A DNA stretch of 46,238 nt, taken from an uncultured Barnesiella sp. (GTDB lineage: Bacteria > Bacteroidota > Bacteroidia > Bacteroidales > Barnesiellaceae). The stretch covers positions 1 through 46,238 of the forward strand of contig CALUJQ010000024.1 of NCBI GenBank assembly GCA_944320995.1. Reading direction: 5' to 3'. A program made the position numbers and the translations under genes. Positions 1 through 9,287 of the stretch are shown piece by piece (positions within the stretch are counted from its first letter, which is position 1; the number at the start of each line of letters is the position of its first letter). Below the pieces are notes generated by a model, which made no database searches, was not told the origin of the DNA, and was given only the letters and a program-made list of their open reading frames with translations.

Positions 1-1700
1 ACGAAATCGGCATCTTTTTTGGTTTCTGATGAATACACGCCTGATATAGTTCTGATTACTGCTTTATAACGACCTACCACAACTTCGCATGCATCGGAGA
101 TTTCGCCCAATGTAGCGCGTACTTTGGCGGCTTTGACTGCCAAATCGAGCAAGTTGCCTTTCTTTGTCTTCACGCACTCGGTAATGGCATCGAGGGCGGC
201 TTTCACGGCCGCTTCGTCGCGATGAGCCTTCAAATCGGCCAAGCGTTCGATCTGCTCTTTGCGCACGGCGGTGTTGTCCACTTCGAGAATGTCGATGGGG
301 GCCTCTTTTTCCAAACGATATTTGTTCACACCCACGATGGTTTGTTTGCCCGAGTCGATACGGGCCTGTGTGCGTGCGGCGGCCTCTTCGATACGGAGTT
401 TGGGCAGACCGGTTTCAATAGCCTTGGCCATGCCGCCCAACTTCTCGATTTCCTGAATGTGCTCCCAAGCCTTGTGAGCCAGTTCGTTGGTAAGAGCCTC
501 TACATAGTAAGATCCGGCCCACGGGTCGATTTCCTTAGTGATATAGGTCTCTTCTTGGATATAGATCTGGGTGTTGCGGGCGATACGTGCCGAGAAATCG
601 GTAGGCAACGCGATAGCCTCGTCGAGGGCGTTGGTGTGCAACGACTGGGTATGGCCCAGAGCGGCGCCCATAGCCTCGATACAGGTACGCCCCACATTAT
701 TGAAGGGGTCTTGCTCGGTGAGCGACCAACCCGATGTTTGCGAGTGGGTACGCAAGGCGAGCGATTTGGGGTTCTTCGGATTGAATTGTTTTACAATCTT
801 GGCCCACAGCATACGGGCGGCACGCATCTTGGCAATCTCCATGAAGAAGTTCATACCGATGGCCCAGAAGAACGACAACCGCGGAGCGAACGAGTCGATG
901 TCCATACCGGCGTTGATACCGGCACGCAGGTATTCGAGACCGTCGGCCAATGTATAGGCCAATTCGATGTCGGCCGTAGCACCGGCTTCCTGCATGTGGT
1001 AACCCGAAATCGAAATCGAATTGAACTTGGGCATATTCTGCGAAGTGAATTCGAAGATGTCGGCGATGATACGCATCGAAAATTCGGGCGGATAGATATA
1101 GGTGTTACGCACCATGAACTCTTTCAAGATGTCGTTCTGAATGGTTCCGGCCATCTCTTCGAGTTTGGCTCCCTGTTCCAAACCGGCGTTGATATAGAAT
1201 GCCAAGATAGGAAGCACGGCGCCATTCATGGTCATGGATACCGACATTTTGTTCAAGGGAATTCCGTCGAACAGTACCTTCATGTCTTCGAGTGAACAGA
1301 TAGATACACCGGCTTTTCCCACGTCGCCTACCACGCGTTCGTGGTCGGCATCGTAACCGCGGTGTGTGGGGAGGTCGAAGGCTACCGAGAGGCCCTTCTG
1401 TCCCGAAGCCAAGTTACGGCGGTAGAAGGCATTCGATTCTTCGGCTGTCGAGAATCCGGCATATTGGCGAATCGTCCAAGGACGAATGGCATACATACCG
1501 CTGTACGGGCCACGCAAGAAGGGAGGAAGCCCGGCTACATAGTTCAAATGTTCAAGACCTTCGAGGTCTTCTTTGGTATAAACAGGTTTAACGGGGATCA
1601 ACTCGGGAGTTATCCAGTTCTCACCGTTATTGGTTACTTTCCCTGCCGAATGAGCGAAAGCATCTGTTGTAATATTTATGTTCTTAAAATTAGGTCTCAT
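1..1700 (-). CDS. mutB: Methylmalonyl-CoA mutase large (catalytic) subunit, N-terminal part only
   Basis: The visible 566 residues read from the start at 1700 ([10 protein letters not shown]) and run off the left edge without a stop. They form the substrate-binding TIM barrel of the adenosylcobalamin-dependent mutase that interconverts succinyl-CoA and methylmalonyl-CoA, the step leading to propionate in these fermenters. Recognisable blocks are [66 protein letters not shown]-type barrel segments such as [16 protein letters not shown], and [12 protein letters not shown]. The C-terminal cobalamin-binding domain with its DxHxxG motif lies outside the window. The gene starts 39 bp after the small subunit stop, so the two are co-transcribed as is usual for this heterodimer. 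It is truncated only by the window edge; no internal stop or frameshift was seen. Confidence 0.96.
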   Translation of the reverse strand, partial: MRPNFKNINITTDAFAHSAGKVTNNGENWITPELIPVKPVYTKEDLEGLEHLNYVAGLPPFLRGPYSGMYAIRPWTIRQYAGFSTAEESNAFYRRNLASGQKGLSVAFDLPTHRGYDADHERVVGDVGKAGVSICSLEDMKVLFDGIPLNKMSVSMTMNGAVLPILAFYINAGLEQGAKLEEMAGTIQNDILKEFMVRNTYIYPPEFSMRIIADIFEFTSQNMPKFNSISISGYHMQEAGATADIELAYTLADGLEYLRAGINAGMDIDSFAPRLSFFWAIGMNFFMEIAKMRAARMLWAKIVKQFNPKNPKSLALRTHSQTSGWSLTEQDPFNNVGRTCIEAMGAALGHTQSLHTNALDEAIALPTDFSARIARNTQIYIQEETYITKEIDPWAGSYYVEALTNELAHKAWEHIQEIEKLGGMAKAIETGLPKLRIEEAAARTQARIDSGKQTIVGVNKYRLEKEAPIDILEVDNTAVRKEQIERLADLKAHRDEAAVKAALDAITECVKTKKGNLLDLAVKAAKVRATLGEISDACEVVVGRYKAVIRTISGVYSSETKKDADF

Positions 1701-1739
1701 CGTTTTTGTTTTTTACTTGTGTGATACAAATGTTCCGCC

Positions 1740-3617
1740 TTAGATCGAAAGTTTCTCGTTAAACGATTTGAGCGTGTCGAGGACATTCGAACGAACGTGA
1801 ATAAACTCGGTTATACCTTGAGCTTTTAACTCGTCCATGCAGGCCGGGGCGCCGGCTACAACAAAGAGAGCGCGACCGTCGAGCAGCTTGAATGCTTCGG
1901 GAGCATATTGTGCATACTCGTCGTCGCTCGAACACAGTACCACGATTTCGGCTTTGGCTTCCAAAGCAGCGTCGATACCGGCTTGAACGGTTTCAAAACC
2001 GAGGTTGTCGATAATCTTGTATCCGGCACAAGCGAAGAAGTTGGCCGAGAATTGCGAACGAGCCAGACGCATGGCCAAATTGCCGATGGTCAACATGAAT
2101 ACCGACGGACGTTTGCCCGAACGTTCCGTGGCCAGACGCAATGCTTCAAAATCACTGGCGGCACGCTTGGTGTTCAATACGGGGAACTCGGGTTCGCAGT
2201 GATGTTCGCCCTCGTGTTTCCCGCAACCGCAACCGCAACCGCAAGCCTCGCCGTTTGCAATCTTATCGCCGGCTACCTCGTTGAAATTGGGGAATTGGTT
2301 GGTCCCCAACAGTATCTCTTTACGACGGGCTACATTGGTATGGCGAGCTTCGGCCGAAGCATTTACCTGCTCTTGTACGAAACCCTCTTTTACGGCTTTG
2401 TAGAACCCGCCCTTGTCTTCTACTTCGAGGAAGAGTTTCCAAGCCTGCTCGGCAATCGAGACGGTAAGGGTCTCGACATAATACGACCCGGCTCCCGGAT
2501 CGGTGATGCGGTTCAAATGCGACTCCTCTTTCAACAGCAACTGCTGGTTGCGGGCGATACGCTCCGAGAAATCGTCGGGCTCTTTATAAGCCTTGTCGAA
2601 CGGCGTTGTCGTGATAGAATCCACACCGGCCAACGCTGCCGACATGGTCTCGGTCTGAGAACGGAGCAGATTGACATGTGCGTCGAATATGGTTTGATTA
2701 AATTCCGAGGTTTGTGCATGGGCTTTCATTTTGCAAGCGCAATCGCAAGCGGGATTGTATTGTTTCACAATCTGAGCCCACAACATGCGGGCTGCGCGGA
2801 ATTTGGCCAACTCCATAAAATAGTTGGAAGAGATACCGAAGTTGAATTTCACCCGCTTGGCCACCTCATCAATCGTGAGACCCTTATCGGTAAGAGCGGC
2901 CAACCATTCATTACCCCATGCCAATGCAAAACCGAGTTCTTGCGATATAAACGAACCGGCATTGTTCAACATTACGGCATCGACAGCCAATACACTGTAT
3001 TTGGGCAACGCTTTCACGGCATTGATAATGGCAACCGCTTGATCGGCATAATCGGCAAAATCGCGGCCTTTGGTCAACATGCGTTTAAACGGATTGAACC
3101 GGATCGACCCCGAAACTTTTTCCAAATCGACACCGGCGGCTTGGAAATAAGCGGCTACGGTTTCGGCCAGCTTCAATGTGCTTTTCATACACGAAGAGAA
3201 GTTCAGTTCCACCTTCTCCACATCGATACCATGCAGCAAAGTTCCCAAATTTTCTACGGTAATCAAATCTTTGGGGATTTCGAATCCCAAGGATTCCACA
3301 CCTTTGTTCAAAATATCAAGCGCTTTGGCATTGGCCTCTTTCACATCGGCCACCTTGATATCCTGACGCACCAACCAGTTATTGTCGGTACGTGTTCCCC
3401 GTATGTAGGGATATTCACCGGGCAACGAATCGGTCGTGCTCAAATCCGCGATGTCTTCGGCACGATACATGGGATTTACGTTAAACCCCTCGTTGGTCCT
3501 CCATACGAGCTTTTTGTCAAAATCAGCCCCTTTCAGGTCCGCAATGACCTTTTCTTTCCATTCCTGTGTGGACACCGGAGGGAACTGGTCAAACAGTTTT
3601 TCTTTACTTTCTGCCAT
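1740..3617 (-). CDS. mutA: Methylmalonyl-CoA mutase small subunit with Cys/His-rich linker
   Basis: This 625-residue protein is the non-catalytic partner of the large subunit in the cytosolic succinyl-CoA/methylmalonyl-CoA mutase. Residues 1-440 are the barrel domain (FPPVSTQEWKEKV start, GNEWLAALTDKGL, DPGAGSYYVETLTVSIAEQAW). Residues about 490-625 are the degenerate cobalamin-like flavodoxin fold (PSVFMLTIGNLAMRLARSQF), in which no DxHxxG cobalamin ligand is present, as known for the family. Between the two is an unusual linker: Cys at 459, 461, 463, 465 and 474 with His at 468, 472 and 473. A second cluster, CDCAC, follows YNPA in the barrel. The CG repeats are encoded by a fourfold hexanucleotide repeat at 2221-2244. 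The gene is the first of the operon, behind a promoter at 3725-3732. Confidence 0.96.
   Translation of the reverse strand: MAESKEKLFDQFPPVSTQEWKEKVIADLKGADFDKKLVWRTNEGFNVNPMYRAEDIADLSTTDSLPGEYPYIRGTRTDNNWLVRQDIKVADVKEANAKALDILNKGVESLGFEIPKDLITVENLGTLLHGIDVEKVELNFSSCMKSTLKLAETVAAYFQAAGVDLEKVSGSIRFNPFKRMLTKGRDFADYADQAVAIINAVKALPKYSVLAVDAVMLNNAGSFISQELGFALAWGNEWLAALTDKGLTIDEVAKRVKFNFGISSNYFMELAKFRAARMLWAQIVKQYNPACDCACKMKAHAQTSEFNQTIFDAHVNLLRSQTETMSAALAGVDSITTTPFDKAYKEPDDFSERIARNQQLLLKEESHLNRITDPGAGSYYVETLTVSIAEQAWKLFLEVEDKGGFYKAVKEGFVQEQVNASAEARHTNVARRKEILLGTNQFPNFNEVAGDKIANGEACGCGCGCGKHEGEHHCEPEFPVLNTKRAASDFEALRLATERSGKRPSVFMLTIGNLAMRLARSQFSANFFACAGYKIIDNLGFETVQAGIDAALEAKAEIVVLCSSDDEYAQYAPEAFKLLDGRALFVVAGAPACMDELKAQGITEFIHVRSNVLDTLKSFNEKLSI
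2221..2244 (-). repeat. Hexanucleotide tandem repeat (CCGCAA)x4 inside mutA
   Basis: Four perfect copies of CCGCAA on the + strand, read as TTGCGG on the coding strand. Because the unit is six bases, each copy adds one Cys-Gly pair to the linker of the mutase small subunit without shifting the frame. Copy number could therefore vary by slippage while leaving the protein intact. Confidence 0.9.
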
Positions 3618-3724
3618 AGTTGTTATTAGTTAAGTTGTTTAAGCCAAACTATTTATATGAAATAGATTACTTGTATTCACAAAAACAGGCCAAGCACAAA
3701 TATTATATGCCTGACTTCTGAGAA

Positions 3725-3732
3725 CAAAAGTA
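3725..3732 (-). promoter_or_regulatory. Promoter -7 element of the mutA-mutB operon
   Basis: On the minus strand this reads TACTTTTG, a full match to the Bacteroidetes -7 consensus TAnnTTTG. It implies a transcript start near 3720 and a leader of about 100 bases before the mutA ATG at 3617. The -33 TTTG is not well conserved at the expected distance. Confidence 0.55.
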
Positions 3733-3905
3733 GTATAAATACTTTGAAATAAAGAATTTTTTCTGTAATTTTTATAAATATACTGTTCCCCTCCCAACTC
3801 TCTCTCCCAAAAGGCTTGTCGAAGATATGTACCGTCCTCGTCACCGCCGGCTCTTCCTGTATTCCCGGCAGGAGGAAATGCTATTTTTTTGTTATATTGG
3901 TAGTA

Positions 3906-3928
3906 AGGAACTATCATAATAAGTTCCT
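3906..3928. promoter_or_regulatory. Inverted repeat upstream of HTH gene, candidate operator
   Basis: AGGAACT (3906-3912) and AGTTCCT (3922-3928) form a perfect 7-bp inverted repeat around a 9-base spacer, ending 28 bases before the ATG of the HTH regulator. Position and symmetry fit a site for autoregulation by that protein, but this is inference only. Confidence 0.4.
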
Positions 3929-3956
3929 CAAATTGGATTGTTTGCATTTTTCAATT

Positions 3957-4418
3957 ATGAAAGACGGTAAAAAAATTGTTTATTCCGGAGACTTGCTGCG
4001 AAGGTTTTTCCACCGAAAAGGGATAACTTATAAAGATGCAGCCAAAGAATTGGGATTGGACAAAAACACAATCGGGAAAGCCGTGAGAGGCGGCAATATG
4101 AATATCAATGTTTTGCTGAACATTGCAAATCATTGGAATATACCGATTTCTGACTTTTTTATCGTTGTAAACCAAGACGAGTGCGAAGGAAACTATTTTC
4201 TTAGTTCGCACAAATACCATACCGATACCGACAACGATGAAGCTGTGGTTGCGGAAGATTGTAAAATCTATAAAAATACTAAAAAATTATCAACAGAAGA
4301 ACTCGCTTTGAAAGTCTCCAAAGAGAAAGAGATAGAATTGTTGCAAAATCTCATTTCGAATTACAAAGAGCGAATCGAATTGTTGCAACGGGAATTGGAA
4401 CGATTCGACCCGAAATAA
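3957..4418 (+). CDS. HTH (XRE-like) regulator with C-terminal coiled coil
   Basis: A 153-residue protein starting MKDGKKIVYSGD. Residues about 8-62 have the pattern of a Cro/C1-type helix-turn-helix (LLRRFFHRKGITYKDAAKEL, then LGLDKNTIGKAVRGG, then LLNIANHWNIPISDFF). After a polar linker, residues 115-150 are strongly heptad-like with Leu and Ile (IELLQNLISNYKERIELLQR), suggesting dimerisation through a coiled coil. The start at 3957 is preferred over an in-frame ATG at 3816 because the 47 extra residues look like translated non-coding DNA and would cover the inverted repeat at 3906-3928. The target is unknown; autoregulation is plausible. It converges with mtgA, leaving only 21 bases between the stops. 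Confidence 0.8.
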   Translation: MKDGKKIVYSGDLLRRFFHRKGITYKDAAKELGLDKNTIGKAVRGGNMNINVLLNIANHWNIPISDFFIVVNQDECEGNYFLSSHKYHTDTDNDEAVVAEDCKIYKNTKKLSTEELALKVSKEKEIELLQNLISNYKERIELLQRELERFDPK

Positions 4419-4439
4419 CCTTCTGTTTTCTGCAAATAC

Positions 4440-5126
4440 TTATTTCGTAAAATCTACCGGAGCAATCTTCCCCATTAGCGAAACGATTTGCCCGCGACGT
4501 TTCTGCATATAGGCCGAGGGCGCTGCCGAATTGAACCGTCGAGGATTGGGCAACGTAGCGGCAATCAACGCACACTGCGACTGAGTGAGTCCCGCCGCCG
4601 TTTTATGAAAATGCAGTTGGGCCACCGACTCCACCCCGTAAATACCCCGGCCGGTCTCTATGGAGTTGAGATAGACCTCCATGATGCGCTCTTTGCTCCA
4701 AAACAATTCGATAAGCACAGTGAAATAGGCTTCCAACCCCTTGCGTATATAGGAATGGCCCGGCCACAGAAATACGTTCTTGGCAGTCTGTTGCGTGATT
4801 GTGCTGGCTCCACGGGGACGCTTGCGATGCTTGTTCTCCTCGATGACTTTCTTCAACTCCTCGAAGTCAAACCCGTGGTGTGTCATGAACCGGTTGTCCT
4901 CCGAGGCGATGACAGCCATAGGCATATGCCGCGACATCTTTTCGATAGGGACCCACCGATGATGGCAAACGACTTTCTCACCATCGGCAATCTGCTCGAC
5001 CGAACGAATGACCATCAACGGTGTCACATAGACCGGGACAAACCGATACAGGATAACCGCCAAAAAGGTCGAAATGAAAAAAAAGAGAATTATGCGTTTT
5101 GTCCAACGCCAAACATTCCGCATCAT
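4440..5126 (-). CDS. mtgA: Monofunctional peptidoglycan transglycosylase
   Basis: A 228-residue GT51 enzyme that polymerises lipid II into glycan strands at the outer face of the inner membrane. One membrane anchor spans about residues 11-29 ([19 protein letters not shown]). The catalytic motif [14 protein letters not shown] puts the general base at Glu76, and [13 protein letters not shown] plus [20 protein letters not shown] are further GT51 signatures. There is no transpeptidase domain and the length is that of MtgA rather than class A PBPs. It is the last gene of a tight operon, starting 6 bases after the prmA stop. A second ATG immediately follows the first, so the start is uncertain by one residue. 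Confidence 0.95.
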   Translation of the reverse strand: MMRNVWRWTKRIILFFFISTFLAVILYRFVPVYVTPLMVIRSVEQIADGEKVVCHHRWVPIEKMSRHMPMAVIASEDNRFMTHHGFDFEELKKVIEENKHRKRPRGASTITQQTAKNVFLWPGHSYIRKGLEAYFTVLIELFWSKERIMEVYLNSIETGRGIYGVESVAQLHFHKTAAGLTQSQCALIAATLPNPRRFNSAAPSAYMQKRRGQIVSLMGKIAPVDFTK

Positions 5127-5132
5127 GAATTG

Positions 5133-5978
5133 TCAACCTTTCACACACTCTACCGCAACCCAACGGTTTTTCTCGTTATACCCGATAAAATGCAACCCCA
5201 GCCGCTCGGCTTCGGCTCGTATGACCGGAATATCCTCGACATAGAAACCACTCATGAAAATATGTGAGCCGCTCTTCATGCAGGCCACATAGGCATGCAT
5301 ATCGGCTAACAAGATATTTCGGTTGATATTGGCCAGAACGTAATCGAACTGTTCCTCTTTCAAAGCCTCGATACCCCCCAAACGGACTTCGATTCCCGAG
5401 ACTCCGTTCAGGCGGATATTCTCCTCTGCATTCTCGGTTGCAAATTCGTCTATATCGACTGCGACGACCGGGTTGGCTCCCTTCATACAGGCCAAAATGG
5501 CCAGCACGGCTGTACCGCACCCCATATCGAGGAGCGAACGCCCTATAAAATCGTTGGCCAGTATCGTCTGCAACATGAGGGTCGTAGTTTCGTGATGCCC
5601 CGTACCGAATGCCATCTTAGGATCTATCAACACATCATACCGTGCTTGTGGCACATTGCGATGGAAAGTACTGTGTATCACACACTCGTTACCCACGACA
5701 ATAGGTTTGAAGTAGTTTTTCTCCCACTCTTCGTTCCAGTCCTGCCCCGGGACAAAAGTTATGGTATAGGATAATGCCGTACCTTCGAGGGGGAATTGCT
5801 CCATAATCTCTTTCAACCGGGCTTCATCATATTTACCGTGCGGGACAAAAGCGGTCAACCCCTCTTCATCGGGCACAAAACTCTCGTAGTCAATCTCGCC
5901 CAACATGGCTGCCAGCACATCGGTGGCCGTTTCGCTACACGGCTCCACATCGAGCCGTACTTGCATATAATCGTTCAT
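5133..5978 (-). CDS. prmA: Ribosomal protein L11 methyltransferase
   Basis: A 281-residue S-adenosylmethionine-dependent methyltransferase that trimethylates lysines and the N-terminus of ribosomal protein L11. The N-terminal half (MNDYMQVRLDVEPCSETATD) is the L11-recognition domain. The C-terminal half is a class I methyltransferase: KMAFGTGHHETTTLML, the SAM-binding loop LLDMGCGTAVLAI, VVAVDIDEFATENAEENI, and the catalytic-face block YVLANINRNILL. Length and motifs match the PrmA family. It is the middle gene of the operon with 5- and 6-base spacers on either side. Confidence 0.95.
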   Translation of the reverse strand: MNDYMQVRLDVEPCSETATDVLAAMLGEIDYESFVPDEEGLTAFVPHGKYDEARLKEIMEQFPLEGTALSYTITFVPGQDWNEEWEKNYFKPIVVGNECVIHSTFHRNVPQARYDVLIDPKMAFGTGHHETTTLMLQTILANDFIGRSLLDMGCGTAVLAILACMKGANPVVAVDIDEFATENAEENIRLNGVSGIEVRLGGIEALKEEQFDYVLANINRNILLADMHAYVACMKSGSHIFMSGFYVEDIPVIRAEAERLGLHFIGYNEKNRWVAVECVKG

Positions 5979-5983
5979 ACCGT

Positions 5984-6739
5984 TTATTGCTTCTCCCGCA
6001 TCGCTTTCTGTACACGAGGATAAAGCACCTCCTTCACAAAAGCATAATCGGGATATTGATTCATAACCGTTTTATACATGGCCTGAGCCTGTTCATACCG
6101 TTCGTCTTTTTCATAAACGACGCCGATCGTTACCAACAGTTGCACATAGAGCCAATGATGTTTGTTGTCCGAAAGATTCTTCTCCATGCTACGACGGGCC
6201 GACTGGTAGCAGTTCAACCCCTTCACCTTATCGCCGCCGAAAGCTCCGGGCATATAAAAGGATATATTCCCATACAGCAAGGAGACCCAACTGTCGTCGG
6301 GAGCGGTTTCATAGGCATCTCGCGCCGAAGAGAGCATGTCCGAGGCTATCAGGGGCGCCCGCATGGGCGACAGTGCGATATTCAAGCCTATCAGATTGGC
6401 ATACAAAGCCTTGAACCGGGCATCCTTGGGATACATTTTCATGTATTTCTTGGAGAGTTCCAAAGCGGTTTTCAGGCAGGTTTTCGCCTCTTCTTTTTTC
6501 TTCTTATCGACCAAGTGGCCTACGAGTCCATAATAGCCGCACAAGATTTCGTGACGGCCGTCGAGCGTCTCACACGATTTATCGGCACACATCTGCGACA
6601 GAATCGGCTCCCATTGGGCCATCTTCTGCTGTATGAACAAATCGTACATCTTCTCCCGATAAGCCGAGAGCGAAGCACCTTGCATCTGGACCGCCGATAC
6701 CGCAATCAAAAGGGACAGAAAACAAACTATGCGTTTCAT
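5984..6739 (-). CDS. Exported TPR-like protein of unknown function
   Basis: A 251-residue protein with a signal peptide (MKRIVCFLSLLIAVSAVQMQ, cleavage probably after QGA or SLSA). The rest is all-helical and has degenerate tetratricopeptide-like pairs, for example ETAPDDSWVSLLYGNISFYM and the final MYKTVMNQYPDYAFVKEVLY. It is probably periplasmic and a scaffold rather than an enzyme; no catalytic motif is visible. It leads the operon with prmA and mtgA; the only functional hint is proximity to a peptidoglycan synthase. A promoter -7 element lies 28 bases upstream. The family was not recognised beyond the TPR-like fold. Confidence 0.8.
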   Translation of the reverse strand: MKRIVCFLSLLIAVSAVQMQGASLSAYREKMYDLFIQQKMAQWEPILSQMCADKSCETLDGRHEILCGYYGLVGHLVDKKKKEEAKTCLKTALELSKKYMKMYPKDARFKALYANLIGLNIALSPMRAPLIASDMLSSARDAYETAPDDSWVSLLYGNISFYMPGAFGGDKVKGLNCYQSARRSMEKNLSDNKHHWLYVQLLVTIGVVYEKDERYEQAQAMYKTVMNQYPDYAFVKEVLYPRVQKAMREKQ

Positions 6740-6767
6740 AATACTTTATCTTCTCTGTTTGAGGTGC

Positions 6768-6775
6768 AAAGATAG
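6768..6775 (-). promoter_or_regulatory. Promoter -7 element of the TPR-prmA-mtgA operon
   Basis: Minus-strand TATCTTTG, a full TAnnTTTG match, giving a start near 6762 and a leader of about 22 bases. No clear -33 TTTG is found at 19-20 bp. Confidence 0.55.
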
Positions 6776-6823
6776 GCAATAAAACCCGAAAGGCGGCGCG
6801 ATGCGACAAAAATCTCGGGGGAA

Positions 6824-9073
6824 TTACCTCGTATGGGAATCATGGGTATCGGTAATGCCATACATCAACTGGTCCAATAATATAGGTATGTCGCTCGACG
6901 AAATTCCCGAAGCTATCAAATCGGGCTCGTCTTGCTTGAACGCTGTAAGAAATTTCTCGGAATCGCCGTTATCCGCAGCGATGCTTTGCCGGTAACAATC
7001 GATAGCCTGCCGAATATGGCCCAAAGAAAATTCTACGTGCCCCGCATTGAGATAGTCGAGAGCCGTAGGTTTCCCGCCCAAGATTTTCTCGTAATAGCGT
7101 TTCGCCTGCTCTTTTTTCCCTACCAAGAACGAACACCAAGCAATCGGGTGCCAAGCCTTCCCCCCCTCGGGATCGAGATAATCGACCTTGAAGTAATATT
7201 TAAGAGCCTCTTCGTAATCTTTTTGCTCGACATAGCAGTGCCCGATATTCATCTGTACCGACAGGTTTTCGGGCTGTATTTTCTCGGCCCGGTGATAGTA
7301 GGCCAATGCCATCTCGGGTTTCTTCATGTTTCGATAGCAGGTGGCGATGCGTCTAATGGTCCAAAAATTTTCGGGCGAAATGATTTCGGCTTTGAGGAAA
7401 GCCTCCAATGCATCGGCATAATCGCCGTCCTTCTGATAACAAAAACCTATTTTCTGGTATATCTCGGCATCGGAATGATAGGTTGCCGAGAGCCGCTCGA
7501 AAAGATCGAGCGCTTCGCTATAATAGCCCCGACGGAAATAGTATTCGCCAATGAGTCGCAAACTGTCCGAATCGCCCAACAGCGGTTCCAAAACCGACAC
7601 ATTCAATAAATTGATATGCCCGTCGAACGGATCGGTAAATTCGGAACGACGAATATAGAGTTTGAAAAAGCGATACAAATCCTGAATATAACGATTGGAT
7701 ATATTCTCCCGACTTTGCTCTTTTTTCATCAACTCCTCATTGGCCATTTCCTGCATGGCCGCATTCTCGGCGCTGAACTGCCCCATCATCAAATCGCGTT
7801 GTGAATCGGGGACTTGCGAAAGGCTCAAACAGAACGAATATTTGTCGGAGTTACAAAGTAGCACCGAGGCAGAAATCATCTTCTTGAACATCTCTCCCCC
7901 ACTCCCGTGAAGCAGTCCCGACAGAGCCGTGTGGCCGGGGTCAAACGGCAAAAACCAGTTTTGTATCGACTGGAAGAAGGGGAAACTTTTCAAATGCGAA
8001 AAGGTGCTCATAAAGACATCGGCGCCCTCCATTTGCAAGTCGGTCAACTCTTTCAGTTTATCGGTAATCCCCGACTTGTCGAGCATCTCTTGCCACTCGG
8101 GATTCTCTTCGAGGGCATTGATGTCGTTCATCAAATCTTCTTGCCGGATCTTCTTATAGAGCGACGGCCCCAATTTCATCATCTCGGGCAACAGTTCCTC
8201 ATTCATCTTGCGGGTAATCTTTTCGGTATCCTGCGTCTTGATGAATTGCAAGAAGAGGGTACGCACATCGGTTTTAAATTTAGGCTCCTCGCTCAATGCG
8301 TCGATACGATTCTGCAAATTTTTCAAGAGCGGCAACCGCTCCCGATAAATATACAACACGATAAGCGCGCAGCACAATGAGCGTAGCTGTATCTCGGGCG
8401 AAGTATGGCCATAACCGTCCAAAAGAATCAAAAGTTTCTGTTCATCGAAACGATGCAACAGATTCAAAAGCAATGCCGACAAAAGCAGCGAAACAAAGGC
8501 ATCGGAAAACCGGTGGGTAAACAAGGCCTCCCGCAATGTGTCGTAATCTTCCTCGCCGGCCGGATAGTTGGTCCATATATCCATGAAGAGAGTACCGGCA
8601 GCCTCCTCGACCCGATGTTTCAACGATTGTATTTTCGCAGGGTCTTGCTCCTGCTCGTCCAATAGCGATGCCAAGGAAAGATCGCCAAACTCACGGTCGC
8701 ACCTATCGAATTGCGACGACAACGTCTCCCCCGCCCTACTGGCAACGGCATACCGTTTCCACCCGTAATATTGCGAAGGTGAAACCTGAATCGCCAACTG
8801 ATCGGAAACCCGGTCGGTCAACGTATAGGCCGACAAAACCAAATGGCCGTAGATGCGCTTGCGCTCGGGATCTTCCACGCCGTCGAGCATGTATTGTATC
8901 ATATACTTGTACGACATCTCCATCTCGTTCAACTTGTCGAGACTGAGCCAGTCTTGTAATTCGTTCGCCAATATGGCGAGCTTGCCAAAAGCGTCTTTCA
9001 ATCGCCGCCCGGCAAGCAGTTCATATATTTCGTTTTGCAGTTTTGTTATTTCGGTCGTAATCATCTTATCCAT
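6824..9073 (-). CDS. Large cytoplasmic TPR protein
   Basis: A 749-residue protein with no signal peptide or membrane segment. Residues 1-490 are helical and of no recognised family. Residues about 500-730 carry about six consecutive tetratricopeptide repeats with the usual W/LG-Y-A-P spacing (YFRRGYYSEALDLFERL, YQKIGFCYQKDGDYADALEA, MNIGHCYVEQKDYEEALKYY, YLNAGHVEFSLGHIRQAIDC). It is therefore a protein-interaction scaffold; partner and process are unknown. Proteins of this build are common in Bacteroidales genomes. It is transcribed separately, with 84 bases before the next operon. Coding is intact over the full length. Confidence 0.85.
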   Translation of the reverse strand: MDKMITTEITKLQNEIYELLAGRRLKDAFGKLAILANELQDWLSLDKLNEMEMSYKYMIQYMLDGVEDPERKRIYGHLVLSAYTLTDRVSDQLAIQVSPSQYYGWKRYAVASRAGETLSSQFDRCDREFGDLSLASLLDEQEQDPAKIQSLKHRVEEAAGTLFMDIWTNYPAGEEDYDTLREALFTHRFSDAFVSLLLSALLLNLLHRFDEQKLLILLDGYGHTSPEIQLRSLCCALIVLYIYRERLPLLKNLQNRIDALSEEPKFKTDVRTLFLQFIKTQDTEKITRKMNEELLPEMMKLGPSLYKKIRQEDLMNDINALEENPEWQEMLDKSGITDKLKELTDLQMEGADVFMSTFSHLKSFPFFQSIQNWFLPFDPGHTALSGLLHGSGGEMFKKMISASVLLCNSDKYSFCLSLSQVPDSQRDLMMGQFSAENAAMQEMANEELMKKEQSRENISNRYIQDLYRFFKLYIRRSEFTDPFDGHINLLNVSVLEPLLGDSDSLRLIGEYYFRRGYYSEALDLFERLSATYHSDAEIYQKIGFCYQKDGDYADALEAFLKAEIISPENFWTIRRIATCYRNMKKPEMALAYYHRAEKIQPENLSVQMNIGHCYVEQKDYEEALKYYFKVDYLDPEGGKAWHPIAWCSFLVGKKEQAKRYYEKILGGKPTALDYLNAGHVEFSLGHIRQAIDCYRQSIAADNGDSEKFLTAFKQDEPDLIASGISSSDIPILLDQLMYGITDTHDSHTR

Positions 9074-9208
9074 CTAAAATCGTAGTAAAATTAAATAGCT
9101 TTCTTTAATCTAACAAACTTAAAATACAAATAGTGTGCCGAATAAGGTTATTTTTTGTAGAATACAGGAGACAGCCCGGCATAACCAAACTTGAAAATCC
9201 CATTTTCA

Positions 9209-9240
9209 TTTGTCTCTACACTCGCCTTTGTGTATATTTG
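9209..9240 (+). promoter_or_regulatory. Complete Bacteroidetes promoter of the GH18 gene
   Basis: TTTG at 9209-9212, a 20-bp spacer, then TATATTTG at 9233-9240. Both boxes match the consensus fully. The start of transcription is predicted near 9246, about 42 bases before the ATG at 9288. It argues against the upstream ATG at 9210, which lies inside the promoter. Confidence 0.8.
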
Positions 9241-9287
9241 TACATTGTTTATCGATACATGCAATTAACTTTATAATTCTTTACATT

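Larger units (their letters stand above)
3618..3956. other. Intergenic region between mutA and the HTH gene
   Basis: 339 bases without a convincing gene. It holds the mutA promoter (3725-3732) and the inverted repeat at 3906-3928 before the HTH gene. Around 3848-3898 there are mutually exclusive weak hairpins (GCCGG/CCGGC and TTCCTG/CAGGAG) before a T-run, whose role is unclear. Confidence 0.6.

Noticed and set aside
222..1295. Long + strand open frame (357 codons)
   Set aside because: It is antisense to the methylmalonyl-CoA mutase large subunit, whose protein sequence is unmistakable; no domain and no start signal.
2221..2244. CRISPR-like or mobile repeat
   Set aside because: It is an in-frame hexanucleotide repeat inside mutA; no spacers, no cas genes and no transposase anywhere in the window.
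1740..3617. mutA as a pseudogene because it lacks the cobalamin DxHxxG motif
   Set aside because: Loss of cobalamin binding is normal for the small subunit of this heterodimer, and the reading frame is complete.
1908..3629. Long + strand open frame (573 codons)
   Set aside because: Antisense shadow of mutA, kept open by codon bias of the real gene.
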